From Comamonas sp. B21-038 (GTDB lineage Bacteria; Pseudomonadota; Gammaproteobacteria; Burkholderiales; Burkholderiaceae_C), in NCBI RefSeq assembly GCF_022387135.1, contig NZ_CP092462.1, positions 3,968,001 to 4,032,000 on the forward strand: a stretch of 64,000 nt of DNA, read 5' to 3'. The notes under the pieces are model-generated. The model was not told the DNA's origin and did not search any database. It saw only the letters and a list, made by a program, of their open reading frames with translations. Below, piece by piece: positions 9,010 through 17,922 of the stretch. Numbering within the stretch: the stretch's first letter is position 1; each line of letters begins with the position of its first letter. Made by a program: the position numbers and the translations under genes.

Positions 9010-9839
9010 GGCGCGGCCTTGGCGGTGTTCTTCCAGGGCAGCGAATAGAGCTTGGCGTCATCGGCAAACGAGGCGCTGATCTGCTTGGCGACCGCAGGCG
9101 ATGCCTGGTAGAGATGCACGAACTGCGCAATGCGCGGGTCCTGCTTGCGGTCACTGCGGGCCACAAAGCGGATCGCGTAGTACAGGTCGTCGACGGTGGA
9201 GTACAGCAGCGCGCGGCTGGCCAGCTCACGCTGGCCGGCATTGACCAGGTGGGCCGGATACCCCTGGGCCAGTGCCACATCATCGAGCGCACGCACCAGT
9301 TGCGGGCCCTCCACCTCCAGCAGCTTGAGCTTGCGTGGGTTGCTGACGATGTCATTGACGCTGGCCTTGGCGCCCACACCGGGGCGCAAGCTGATGAGCC
9401 CGGCCGTTTGCAGCAGCAGCAGGCCCCGTGCCTGGTTGACCGGGTCGTTGGCCACACCGACCGAGGAGCCGGCCGGGATATCGGCCAGCGCCGCATGCTT
9501 CTTCGAATAGAGGCCGATATTGGGCAGCAGGCCCACACCCACGCTTTCGATCTTGTAGCCCCGGTCGCGGATCGCGTTGTCCAAAAAGGCCTGGTGCTGG
9601 AAGTAGTTGATATCGATATCGCCTGCATCCAGCGCGGTGTTGGGCGTGGTCCAGTCGGTGAACTCGATCACCTGCACATCGAGCCCGGCCTGGCGGGCCT
9701 CCTTGGCGGCGACCTGGACCGAGTCGGCCAGCGAGCCGGGCGTGACCCCGATCTTCAGCGGGGCAGCCACGGCACTGGCTACCGCCACGGCGCCGGCGCC
9801 CAGCGCCAGCAGGTATTTTTTCAGCGCAAACGTCATCAT
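9006..9839 (-). CDS. MetQ/NlpA-family ABC substrate-binding protein (1)
   Basis: A 277-aa periplasmic binding protein. The signal peptide (MMTFALKKYLLALGAGAVAV, cut near VAA-APLK) has no lipobox Cys, so unlike classical NlpA it is probably soluble in the periplasm. It shows the MetQ signatures KIGVTPGSLADSVQ, VIEFTDWTTPNTALDAGDID, NYFQHQAFLD and NDPVNQARGLLLLQ. I chose the start at 9839, which has AGGAAGA upstream; a longer frame to 9869 is less likely. It overlaps the downstream oxidoreductase by ATGA. No ABC permease is next to it, so it probably feeds the MetNI pair at 17260-19102. The ligand is likely an organosulfur compound rather than methionine (inference). Confidence 0.87.
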   Translation of the reverse strand: MMTFALKKYLLALGAGAVAVASAVAAPLKIGVTPGSLADSVQVAAKEARQAGLDVQVIEFTDWTTPNTALDAGDIDINYFQHQAFLDNAIRDRGYKIESVGVGLLPNIGLYSKKHAALADIPAGSSVGVANDPVNQARGLLLLQTAGLISLRPGVGAKASVNDIVSNPRKLKLLEVEGPQLVRALDDVALAQGYPAHLVNAGQRELASRALLYSTVDDLYYAIRFVARSDRKQDPRIAQFVHLYQASPAVAKQISASFADDAKLYSLPWKNTAKAAP

Positions 9840-9865
9840 CGTCTTTCTTCCTGTAGGTAGCGGGA

Positions 9866-10672
9866 TCACTTCAGCCAGGGCAGGCTGTAGAAGCGGCTTT
9901 CGTTGGCATACGAGGCATGGATCTGCTGGCGCACCGCCGGGGACTGCTGGTAGATGTCGATGAACTTGCGCACCCGTGCGTCCTTGACGTTGTCGGCCCG
10001 GGTCACAAAGTGGATGGCCCAGAACGCGTCGGATCCCACGCTGTAGTACAGACCCTGGCGGGCGGTCTCCAGCTGGCCGGCCTGCAGCAGGCCACCCAGG
10101 CTGACGACGGTGATGTCGGCATCATCGAGCGCCCGCGCCAGCTGGGGCCCGGCCACCTCGATGAACTTGAGCTTCTTGGGGTTGCTGGCGATGTCGTCGA
10201 TCTGGGCCAGCTGCGGCGCATTGGCGCGCAGGGTCACCAGGCCCGCATCGCGCAAGGTCGCAATGGCACGCGCCTGGTTGGAGGTGTCATTGGCCAGCGC
10301 CACGCTGGCGCCCGTGGGCAGGCTGTCCAGGCTTTTGTAGCGCTTGGAGAAAATGCCGATATTGCCCCGCGAGCCTACGGCCACGGCGCGCAGATCCTGC
10401 CGGTTTTCGCGGTTGAAGGTGTCCAGAAAAGCCTGGTGCTGGTAGTAGTTCAGGTCCAGATCGCGGTTGACCAGTGCGGTATTGGGCAGGGTCCAGTCGG
10501 TGAACTCGACGATCTGCACATCCAGACCCTGGGCCTTGGCCTCGCGCGCTGCAATCTGGGCCGAATCGGCGAGCGAGCCGGGCGTGACGCCGATGCGCAG
10601 TGGCTGGGCCTGGGCGGCACCCAAGGTGGCGAGCGACAGCAGCAGGGCTGTCAAAGCGGGGAAAAACTTCAT
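9866..10672 (-). CDS. MetQ/NlpA-family ABC substrate-binding protein (2)
   Basis: A 268-aa paralogue of the preceding binding protein. It has a Sec signal peptide (MKFFPALTALLLSLATLGAAQAQ) without a lipobox, then RIGVTPGSLADSAQ, VEFTDWTLPNTALVNRDLD, NYYQHQAFLD and a C-terminal YSLPWLK, also seen in the sister proteins. I chose the ATG at 10672 for the signal peptide; the open frame continues into repeat copy B upstream, which is not coding. It lies 26 bp before the next binding-protein gene, so the two are probably co-transcribed. The ligand is unknown. Confidence 0.87.
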   Translation of the reverse strand: MKFFPALTALLLSLATLGAAQAQPLRIGVTPGSLADSAQIAAREAKAQGLDVQIVEFTDWTLPNTALVNRDLDLNYYQHQAFLDTFNRENRQDLRAVAVGSRGNIGIFSKRYKSLDSLPTGASVALANDTSNQARAIATLRDAGLVTLRANAPQLAQIDDIASNPKKLKFIEVAGPQLARALDDADITVVSLGGLLQAGQLETARQGLYYSVGSDAFWAIHFVTRADNVKDARVRKFIDIYQQSPAVRQQIHASYANESRFYSLPWLK

Positions 10673-10700
10673 GGCTGCTTTCAAAAAAATCTCGGTGCTT

Positions 10701-10823
10701 AGAGCCGGTAACACGACCCAGCAAACCGAAGGTTTGCGGTTGAGACTAGGCGTCAAGCCGCAGGCAGTACAGGCGTACGACAAGGCTTGGCAACGACGTA
10801 TCAAGGGTTGTGTTAGCGGCTCT
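10701..10823. repeat. Dispersed palindromic repeat with 19-bp terminal inverted repeats, copy B
   Basis: AGAGCCGGTAACACGACCC (10701-10719) is matched at 17 of 19 positions by the reverse complement of 10805-10823. Just inside the left end GCAAACC-GAA-GGTTTGC (10721-10737) forms a second hairpin. A GTAC-N4-GTAC core lies at 10767-10777. The right end runs into the stop codon of the monooxygenase gene. Too short to code for a transposase, it is MITE-like or REP-like. Confidence 0.75.
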
Positions 10824-12181
10824 CATCGGCGCTGCTGCGCGCCGGGGTGGTTGGCGGGCAGACCATCGCCACGGCCAAACAGCTTGTGGCGCAGGCTGCC
10901 TTCTTCGTAGCGCGTGCGGTAGCGGCCCCGGTTTTGCAACTCGGGCACGGCCAGGCTGACAAAGTCCTCCCAGGTCTCGGGCACGACGATGCGGGTCAGG
11001 TTGAAGCCGTCGATCTCGCCGACATCGATCCAGCGCTCCAGCGCATCGGCCACCTGCTGCGGGTCGCCCACGATGGTGTTGTAGCGGCTGCCCAGGCTGA
11101 ACTGTTCGAGCAGCTTGCGCCGCGTGGTCAGGCCCTGCTGCTGGGCAGCCTGCACCGCGGACTGGATGGCATTGCCCTGGCCGTAGACGATGGGCTCGTC
11201 CAGGTCGTACTGCGCAAAGTCCACGCCGGTGCTGGCGGCAAAATGCGCCAGGCCCCCTTCGGCGCTGGCATAGGCCAGGTAGTCGGCATATTTCTCCTCG
11301 GCCTCGGCCTGCGTGGGCGCCACCACCACGGCCGCGCCCACATAGATTTTGATGTCATCGGGCCTGCGCCCGGCGGCCACGGCAGCGGCACGCAGCTTGC
11401 GCGAGGCATCCCTTGCCGCCTCTGGCGTGCGCGCACCGATAAAGATGCCCTCGCCATGCTGGCCGGCAAACTGCAGCCCGCGCTGCGAGGTGCCGGCCTG
11501 GAACAGCACCGGCGTGCGCTGCGGCGATGGGGCGCTCATGTGGATGGCATTGGCGCGGTAGAACGGACCGTCATGCACAACGGGGTGCACCTTGTCCGGC
11601 AGGGTGTGGATGCGGCGCGCCTTGTCGGCGATCACGGCGCCGTCCTCCCAGCTGCCTTCCCAGAACTTGTAGGCCAGTGCCAGAAAGTCATCGGCACGGT
11701 CGTAGCGGCTGTCATGGTCGGCCAGGCCGTCCTGGCCCAGGCCGCGCGCGCCGCTGTCCACATAGCCGGTGACGATGTTCCAGCCGATGCGGCCGTTGCT
11801 CAGCTGGTCCAGGGTGCTCACATCGCGGGCAAAGGTGTAGGGCTGGTGCGCATTGACGGTGGCGGTCAGGCCAAAGCCCAGGTGCTCGGTCACCGCCGCC
11901 ATGGCCGACACCAGCAGCCACGGGTTGTTCACCGGCAGCTGGATCGCCTCGCGCAGGGTCAGGTCCACCCCACGCTGGTAGACGTCGTAGTAGCCCACCA
12001 CGTCGGCGATGAAGATGCCGTCGAACAGGCCTTTCTCCAGCAGCCGGGCGATGTCGGTCCAGTACTTGAGCGTGTGGTACTGGGTGGACTGGTCGCGCGG
12101 ATGCGTCCACAGCCCGTGGTGGATATGTCCCACGCAGTTCATGTTGAACGCGTTGACATGCATGTATTTCTTGTCAGTCAT
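10823..12181 (-). CDS. NtaA/SnaA/DszA-family FMN-dependent monooxygenase (1)
   Basis: A 452-aa bacterial-luciferase-fold monooxygenase. The N-terminus HVNAFNMNCVGHIHHGLW, the segment RDVSTLDQLSNGRIGWNIVT and the C-terminal REGSLRHKLFG-like end (YEEGSLRHKLFGRGDGLP) are hallmarks of the NtaA/SnaA/DszA/DmoA group. These use FMNH2 and O2 on substrates such as dibenzothiophene sulfone, dimethyl sulfide or nitrilotriacetate. In this setting a sulfone or thioether is most likely. It lies 50 bp after a binding-protein gene and before repeat copy B. FMNH2 would come from the MsuE-type reductase. Confidence 0.85.
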   Translation of the reverse strand: MTDKKYMHVNAFNMNCVGHIHHGLWTHPRDQSTQYHTLKYWTDIARLLEKGLFDGIFIADVVGYYDVYQRGVDLTLREAIQLPVNNPWLLVSAMAAVTEHLGFGLTATVNAHQPYTFARDVSTLDQLSNGRIGWNIVTGYVDSGARGLGQDGLADHDSRYDRADDFLALAYKFWEGSWEDGAVIADKARRIHTLPDKVHPVVHDGPFYRANAIHMSAPSPQRTPVLFQAGTSQRGLQFAGQHGEGIFIGARTPEAARDASRKLRAAAVAAGRRPDDIKIYVGAAVVVAPTQAEAEEKYADYLAYASAEGGLAHFAASTGVDFAQYDLDEPIVYGQGNAIQSAVQAAQQQGLTTRRKLLEQFSLGSRYNTIVGDPQQVADALERWIDVGEIDGFNLTRIVVPETWEDFVSLAVPELQNRGRYRTRYEEGSLRHKLFGRGDGLPANHPGAQQRR

Positions 12182-12231
12182 GGCCGGTGTCGGTGAAAAA
12201 GCTCAGGGAACGCGGAAGGTCAGGCGCACCA

Positions 12232-13095
12232 TCACCACGAGGGGATGACCACGCCGTTGAAGGCCTGCTGGATGTAGCTGCGCACCTCGTCGGTGCGGTA
12301 GGCCGCGACCAGCTGCGGCACCCAGGGTGCATTGCGGTTTTTCTCCTGCACGGCGATCAGGCAGACATAGGGGCTGTCACCGCCCTCGACCAGCAGCGAG
12401 TCCTTCGTGGGATTGAGCCCCGCCTTGTAGGCATAGTCGGCATTGATGGCGGCCAGCTCCACATCGTCCATCGCGCGCACCAGCATCGGCGATTCGAGCT
12501 CGACAAAGCGCAGCTTGCGCGGGTTGTCGGTGATGTCCTGGGTGGTCGCAAACACGCCCTTGATCGGGTCGATGCCGGGCTTGAGCTTGATGAGACCGCC
12601 CTTCTCCAACAGCAGCAGCACACGCCCGCCATTGGCCGGGTCGTTGGGCAGTGCAATCTGCGCGCCCTCGGGCACATCGTCCAGCCGCTTGTAGCGCTTG
12701 GAGAACAGCGCAATCGGGCCTACCCAGGTGCGGCCAAATCCGGCCAGCTTGTAGCCGCGCGCACGGATCGCCGCCTGCAGGAAAGGGCCATGCTGGAAGC
12801 TGTTGGCATCCAGGTCACCCGCATCCAGCGCCGCATTGGGCATCACATAGTCGCTGAACGAGACGATCTCGATCTTGAGGCCATAGTCGCGCTCGGCCAC
12901 TTTTTTGACGGCCTCGAACACCTGCTCATGCGGGCCCGAGGTGACCCCCACTTTCAGCACCTTGGTCGTCACCGGTACCGCTGCCTGGGCGGTGCTGCGC
13001 CAGGCGCCGGTGGCGAGCGCGGCACCCGCTGCCAGCGACGAGGACAGAAAACGCCGGCGTTGGCCCGGCAGCGGAGAAGAGGGTTTTTGAGACAT
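12232..13095 (-). CDS. MetQ/NlpA-family ABC substrate-binding protein (3), Tat-type signal
   Basis: A 287-aa binding protein more distant from the other four. It opens with a twin-Arg type leader (QRRRFLSSSLAAGAALATGA) instead of a plain Sec peptide, suggesting Tat export. The mature part starts KVLKVGVTSGPHEQVFEAVKK and has FSDYVMPNAALDAGDLDAN, SFQHGPFLQAAIRARGYK and ALPNDPANGGRVLLLLEKGG, as in MetQ. AGGAG lies before the ATG at 13095, so I rejected a start at 13116. It sits between two DszA-type monooxygenase genes, 21 bp after the upstream one. It probably works with the island's MetNI transporter. Confidence 0.85.
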   Translation of the reverse strand: MSQKPSSPLPGQRRRFLSSSLAAGAALATGAWRSTAQAAVPVTTKVLKVGVTSGPHEQVFEAVKKVAERDYGLKIEIVSFSDYVMPNAALDAGDLDANSFQHGPFLQAAIRARGYKLAGFGRTWVGPIALFSKRYKRLDDVPEGAQIALPNDPANGGRVLLLLEKGGLIKLKPGIDPIKGVFATTQDITDNPRKLRFVELESPMLVRAMDDVELAAINADYAYKAGLNPTKDSLLVEGGDSPYVCLIAVQEKNRNAPWVPQLVAAYRTDEVRSYIQQAFNGVVIPSW

Positions 13096-13116
13096 GGGGA
13101 GGCTCCTGGGTAGCAC

Positions 13117-14568
13117 TCAGGCCCAGGCCTGGGCGCTGGGAGTGAAAGCAGCGGGGGAATCATCAGCATGGGCGACAGCCACAGGCTGCTGGCGAAACTG
13201 CTTCGCATGGTGGTGGGCCGGCAGGCGGTCGCCGTGGCCAAACAGCTTGTGGCGCATGCTGCCGGGCGCATAGGCGCTCTTGTGCAGGCCCCTCGACTGC
13301 AGCTCGGGGACGACCAGGTCGATAAAGTCGCCAAAGCATTCGGGCACCACGGTGCGGGCCAGGTTGAAGCCATCGACGCCTGCCTCCTCCACCCACGATT
13401 GCATCTCGTCGGCGATCTGCTGGGCATCACCCACCACGGTGGCATAGCGCCCGCCCAAGGCCAGCTCATCGACCAGGTCGCCCAGGCGGTAGTCCTCGCG
13501 GCCATTGGCCAGGCGCTTGATCGAGTTCTCGATGCCATTGCTGCGGTGCTGCAGCAGCAGCGGCGTGTCGCGCTGGTAGGTCGAGAAATCAATACCGGCC
13601 GTGGCCGACAAATGCGCCAGCGCAGCCTCGGGGCTGGCATAGCGGCAGTACTCCTGGTACTTTTCCTGGGCCTGGCGCGCGGTGGCGCCCACCACGGGGG
13701 TCATGCCCACCAGCACCTTGATGTCGCCCGGCTGGCGGCCGGCACGCACGGCTTCGGCGCGCAGCTGGCGCACCAGCGAGGCGGTGGCGGCCTTGTCCTG
13801 GATGGCCATGAACACGCATTCGGCATGGCGCGCGGCAAACTGCAGGCCCCGGCCCGAACTGCCCGCCTGCAGCAGCACCGGCGTGCGCTGCGGCGAGGGC
13901 TCGCTCAGGTGATAACCATCGACCTGAAAATGCGGGCCGCTGTGCTGCACGCGCCGCACCTGCTGCGGGTCGGCATAGACGCGGCCTGCGCGGTCCCGCA
14001 GCACGGCGCTGTCGCTCCAGCTGCCTTCCCAGAGCTGGTAGAGCACGTCCATGAACTCATCGGCACGGTCATAGCGCGCATCGTGCGCCAACTGTTGCCG
14101 CTGGCCCATCGCGCGCGCGGCCGAGTCGAGGTAGCCGGTGACGATGTTCCAGCCAATGCGGCCTTGCGTCAGGTGGTCCAACGTAGAAAAGCGCCGCGCC
14201 AGCAGATAGGGCTGCTCGTAGCTGAGGTTGACGGTGACACCAAAGCCCAGGTGCTCGGTCACCGCCGCCATCGCGGGCACCACCAGGGTGGGATCGTTGA
14301 TGGGCAGCTGCACCGACTCGCGCAGGGTCACATCGACCGACTGCTGGTAGGTGTCATAGACGCCGATGATGTCGGCGATGAAGAGGCTGTCGAACAGGCC
14401 GCGCTCCAGCTCCTTGGCCAGGCCGGTCCAGTAGTCCAGGCGGTGGTAGTGGCTTGATTGGTCGCGCGGATGCGCCCACAGCCCATGGTTGATATGGCCG
14501 ACACTGGCCATGTTGAAGGCATTGAGGATGATGGGCGCCCGCGCGCTGGCGGCGGTGCTGGCCATCAC
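13117..14568 (-). CDS. NtaA/SnaA/DszA-family FMN-dependent monooxygenase (2)
   Basis: A 483-aa paralogue of the protein at 10823-12181, with the same group signatures: LNAFNMASVGHINHGLW, FSTLDHLTQGRIGWNIVTGY and a C-terminal YAPGSMRHKLFGHGDRLP. It differs by an extra C-terminal tail of ~30 residues. It would oxidise an organosulfur substrate in the cytoplasm with FMNH2. The start is GTG at 14568 or ATG at 14565; either one overlaps the stop of the upstream SfnB-type gene (GTGATG), so translation is coupled. That coupling pairs a DszC-like with a DszA-like enzyme, the arrangement of a sulfoxidation/desulfonation relay. Confidence 0.85.
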   Translation of the reverse strand: MMASTAASARAPIILNAFNMASVGHINHGLWAHPRDQSSHYHRLDYWTGLAKELERGLFDSLFIADIIGVYDTYQQSVDVTLRESVQLPINDPTLVVPAMAAVTEHLGFGVTVNLSYEQPYLLARRFSTLDHLTQGRIGWNIVTGYLDSAARAMGQRQQLAHDARYDRADEFMDVLYQLWEGSWSDSAVLRDRAGRVYADPQQVRRVQHSGPHFQVDGYHLSEPSPQRTPVLLQAGSSGRGLQFAARHAECVFMAIQDKAATASLVRQLRAEAVRAGRQPGDIKVLVGMTPVVGATARQAQEKYQEYCRYASPEAALAHLSATAGIDFSTYQRDTPLLLQHRSNGIENSIKRLANGREDYRLGDLVDELALGGRYATVVGDAQQIADEMQSWVEEAGVDGFNLARTVVPECFGDFIDLVVPELQSRGLHKSAYAPGSMRHKLFGHGDRLPAHHHAKQFRQQPVAVAHADDSPAAFTPSAQAWA

Positions 14569-15821
14569 AGCGCTCCGTGGCGCGGGGGCAGCACGCCGCT
14601 CAGCGCATAGTTGCCGATGGCATGGTATTTCCAGCGCACCGGGTCATGCAGGGTATGGGTGCGCACATTGCGCCAGTAGCTGTCAAAACCATGCTCGGCA
14701 AAGGTGGCCGAGGTGCCACCCAGCTCCAGCAGCTTGTTGGCCGCCAGCAGGCCGGCCGTATGCGCCAGCGCACGCGCCTGCGCCACGGCCACCGAGGCGG
14801 CAGCCACCGTATGCGCCGTGGGCTCCTGCTGCGCGGCATCGACCAGGCTGCCCGAGCGCCGCAGCAGCGCACGTGCGGCATGCAGGCGCAGCTCCACATT
14901 GCCCAGCGCCTGCAGGGTCAAGGGGTCATCACTGGCCTGCGCCACGCCGGCATCCACCCAGGCGCGCGACTGGTTGCGCACAAAGGGCAAGGTGGCACGC
15001 AGTGCGCCCTCGCCAATGCCCAGGTCGATGGCGGCATGGATGATCTGCGCAAACGGCCCGATGGTGCTGGGGCTGTCGAAGCTTGATTGGAAAGGCACGA
15101 TCCAGGCCTCATCGATGGCGACGTTCTCCAGCAGCACCGAGCCACTGCCGGTGACCCGCTGGCCCATGCCGTCCCAGTCGTCGATCACCGTCACGCCCGG
15201 CGCGCTGCGCGGCACAAACACCATCACGCTGACGGGGTCCTGGGCCGCATCGATGACCTGCATGGTCTGTACCGGAATCCAGTGCGCAAAGATGGCACCG
15301 GTGCAGTAGAACTTGCGGCCATTGAGCACCCAGCCCGATGCGCCCCGCTCCAGCCGCGAGCGGCGGCGGTAGTCGCGGTGGCCGATCTCGGACAGCGCGT
15401 TGCCAAAGCGCTCGCCCGCCTGCACCCGTTCGTAGAAAAAGCGCTGCTGGGCCTCGCTGCCGCCCACGCGCAGCACCTCCAGCGCATAGAAATGGTTCTG
15501 CGGAATATGGCCCAAGGAGCCATCGGCCGCCGCCACGGTGGCGATCAGCTGCGCAACGGTCCAGGCGCCGGCCTGCAGGCCGCCATAGGCGCGCGGCACG
15601 GTGATGGCCCAGAGGCCGCTGTCGCTGTAGGCCTCGATTTCCGCCCAGGGCAGGCGGCGCTCACGGTCACGCAGCACCGCATCGCCAGCCCAGGCATCGG
15701 CCAGTTGCTGGGCTTTTTGCAGTGCGGCCTGCTCACTGGCAAACACGGGCGGGCGCTGGCGCGGTGCGGGGGCGGGTGCCACCGGGTTGGCAGCGGCGAT
15801 CACAGGGGGAGAGGTAGTCAT
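14565..15821 (-). CDS. SfnB-family sulfur acquisition oxidoreductase (2)
   Basis: A 418-aa acyl-CoA-dehydrogenase-fold flavoprotein of the SfnB group. Signatures are ITVPRAYGGLQAGAWTVAQL, GSLGHIPQNHFYALEVLRV, WVLNGRKFYCTGAIFAHWIPV and the terminal YWRNVRTHTLHDPVRWKYHAIGNYAL split over the last ~50 residues. SfnB is linked to use of dimethyl sulfone and related sulfur sources. A Pro/Ala-rich N-terminal ~25 residues precede the fold. It is directly coupled to the DszA-type gene downstream and lies 72 bp after the third paralogue. The exact reaction of SfnB proteins is not settled, so no symbol is given. Confidence 0.85.
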   Translation of the reverse strand: MTTSPPVIAAANPVAPAPAPRQRPPVFASEQAALQKAQQLADAWAGDAVLRDRERRLPWAEIEAYSDSGLWAITVPRAYGGLQAGAWTVAQLIATVAAADGSLGHIPQNHFYALEVLRVGGSEAQQRFFYERVQAGERFGNALSEIGHRDYRRRSRLERGASGWVLNGRKFYCTGAIFAHWIPVQTMQVIDAAQDPVSVMVFVPRSAPGVTVIDDWDGMGQRVTGSGSVLLENVAIDEAWIVPFQSSFDSPSTIGPFAQIIHAAIDLGIGEGALRATLPFVRNQSRAWVDAGVAQASDDPLTLQALGNVELRLHAARALLRRSGSLVDAAQQEPTAHTVAAASVAVAQARALAHTAGLLAANKLLELGGTSATFAEHGFDSYWRNVRTHTLHDPVRWKYHAIGNYALSGVLPPRHGAL

Positions 15822-15893
15822 GGTGCTTGCTCGGCGGCGGGGCGGCAGCGGGCTGCCAGCGCGCGCATCAAAGTCGTTGGGCGGTGCGGTGGC

Positions 15894-17156
15894 TCAGTTC
15901 CACTGGTGGCGGCGCGGTGCGCGGCCATTGAGCAGGTAGTTGCCCAGCAGGTGGTATTTCCAGCGCACCGGGTCGTGCAAGGTATGCACGCGGGCATTGC
16001 GCCAATAGCGGTCCAGGTTGTAGCCGGCGCGGGCCGATGAGGTACCGCCCAGCTCCAGCAGGCGTTCGCTGGCGTTCAGCGCGGCCTCGGTCGTCAAGAT
16101 CTTGGCGCGCGCCACCGCCACCGATGCCTGCGCGCTGCTCTCGTCGGTGACGGGTTGCGCAGCCCATGCATCGAGCTGCTGCGCGGCATCGAGCAGCACC
16201 TCGCGTGCGGCATCCAGCTCGACCTGCAGCTGGCCAAACTCCTGGATGATGTAGGGGTCCTGCCAGGCATGCTCGACACCCGAGTGCACCCAGGCACGGG
16301 TCTTGTCTCGCACGAACTGGCGCGCCTCGTCGAACGCGCCCTGGGCAATGCCCATGTCGATGGCGGCCTGCAGAATCTGTGACACCGGGCCGGACAGGGT
16401 CGGCCGGTCCTTCAGGTCATGCAGCGCAATCACATCGCGTGGCTCGACCTCGACGTCCTTCAGCACCACACCGCCGCTGGCGGTGGTCTTCTGGCCAAAG
16501 GCGTTCCAGTTGTCGATGATCTGCAGGCCCGGCGCCGTGCGCCGCACCCAGACCTGTACCGGGCGCTGCGCCTCGTCCTCGGCGCGGAACGGCACCCAGT
16601 GGGCGAACAGCGAGCCAGTGGAGTAGTAACGCGTGCCGTTGACCAGCAGCCGGCCATCGGCTGTCTGGCGCAGGCTGGCGGTGGCATCGCTCAGCTGGGC
16701 AGCACGGCCCTTGCGCTCAGGCCCGGCATTGCCCAGGCGGTGGCCGCTCAGCACATCGGCAAACCAGCGGCTTTGCTGCTCGGGGCTGGCGGTATCGCGC
16801 AGGTTCTGCACCAGCGCAAAGTGGTTCTGTGGAATCTGGCCCAGTGAGGCATCGGCCGCGCTGATGCTGGCAAACACCTGCACGACGGTGTGCCAGCTGG
16901 CCTGCAGGCCGCCATGGCTGCGCGGCACGGTGATGCCGCCCAGGCCGCTGGCAGTGTAGCGCTCGATCTCGTCCCAGGGCAGCAGGCGTTCGCTGTCGCG
17001 CCGGGCCGCGCCGCCGCGAAAGCTCTCGGCCAGCGCAGCGGCCACTTGCAAGGCCTCGGCCTCGCTGCGGATCAGCGCGGGCTGGCTGGGCGGCAAAGGC
17101 AGGCGGGATGGGGAGTCGGCGGGCAACGCTGCGCCCTGGGCAACCGCTGAAGTCAT
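15894..17156 (-). CDS. SfnB-family sulfur acquisition oxidoreductase (3)
   Basis: A 420-aa paralogue of the preceding SfnB-type protein. It shows ITVPRSHGGLQASWHTVVQV, ASLGQIPQNHFALVQNLRD, LVNGTRYYSTGSLFAHWVPF and the end YWRNARVHTLHDPVRWKYHL. I chose the ATG at 17156 (MTSAVAQG), since the longer open frame adds 56 residues without family resemblance. It lies 103 bp after the MetI permease gene in the same direction. Three such enzymes in one island suggest different substrates or successive oxidation steps. Confidence 0.85.
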   Translation of the reverse strand: MTSAVAQGAALPADSPSRLPLPPSQPALIRSEAEALQVAAALAESFRGGAARRDSERLLPWDEIERYTASGLGGITVPRSHGGLQASWHTVVQVFASISAADASLGQIPQNHFALVQNLRDTASPEQQSRWFADVLSGHRLGNAGPERKGRAAQLSDATASLRQTADGRLLVNGTRYYSTGSLFAHWVPFRAEDEAQRPVQVWVRRTAPGLQIIDNWNAFGQKTTASGGVVLKDVEVEPRDVIALHDLKDRPTLSGPVSQILQAAIDMGIAQGAFDEARQFVRDKTRAWVHSGVEHAWQDPYIIQEFGQLQVELDAAREVLLDAAQQLDAWAAQPVTDESSAQASVAVARAKILTTEAALNASERLLELGGTSSARAGYNLDRYWRNARVHTLHDPVRWKYHLLGNYLLNGRAPRRHQWN

Positions 17157-17259
17157 TCGGTGCTTTCTGAAGGGTTCGAAGAGAGAAAGGCCAGAGACGC
17201 GCCCTGGCCTGCAGACCACGGCACCGCGCCGTGGTGGGCCGTTGTCAGAACGCGAGCGT

Positions 17260-17922
17260 TCAGCGGCTGCGCAGCCAGTGCGCCACGCGGTCGCCGGTGG
17301 CCTGCACGATGGTGACCAGCGCAATCAGCACCGCAATCACGATCAGCATGACCTGGGTGTCAAAGCGCTGGTAGCCGTAGCGGATCGCCAGGTCGCCCAG
17401 GCCGCCGGCCCCCACCGCGCCGGCCATGGCCGACGAGCTGATCAGCGCCACCAGGGTGATGGTGAAGCCGCCGATGATGCCGGGCAAGGCCTCGGGCAGG
17501 TAGACATGGCGCACGATGTCCCACTTCTTGCAGCCAATCGCCTGCGCCGCCTCGATCAGGCCGGGATCGACCTCACGCAGGCTGACCTCGGCAATGCGCG
17601 CGAAGAACGGCGTGGCGCTGATGGCCAGCGGCACAATCGCCGCCCAGACGCCAATCGTCGTGCCGGTGACAAGACGGGTGAACGGAATCAACGCGACCAG
17701 CAGCACGATAAAAGGCGTGGCCCGGAAACCGTTGACAACGCTGCCGACGATGCGGTTGGTGCGCGGCGACTCCAGGAAACCGCCCGGGGCCGTCACGATC
17801 AGCAGCACGGCCAGCGGAATGCCCGCCAGCAGCGCGATACCGGCCGAGGTGGACACCATGATGAAGGTGTCGGCCAGCGCCTTCCAGTAGCGGTCGATGG
17901 AAATACTCAGTTCAAACAACAT
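17260..17922 (-). CDS. MetI-type ABC transporter permease
   Basis: A 220-aa integral membrane permease with about five hydrophobic helices and the EAA loop [25 protein letters not shown] spread over residues ~140-165, as in MetI. The end shows [21 protein letters not shown], a MetI signature. With MetN next to it and MetQ-type binding proteins around it, this is the inner-membrane channel of the island's importer. I chose the start at 17922 (MLFELS), which overlaps the end of the MetN gene by 11 bp. Substrates are probably organosulfur compounds, since methionine transport and sulfur oxidation genes rarely share such a cluster otherwise. Confidence 0.9.
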   Translation of the reverse strand: MLFELSISIDRYWKALADTFIMVSTSAGIALLAGIPLAVLLIVTAPGGFLESPRTNRIVGSVVNGFRATPFIVLLVALIPFTRLVTGTTIGVWAAIVPLAISATPFFARIAEVSLREVDPGLIEAAQAIGCKKWDIVRHVYLPEALPGIIGGFTITLVALISSSAMAGAVGAGGLGDLAIRYGYQRFDTQVMLIVIAVLIALVTIVQATGDRVAHWLRSR

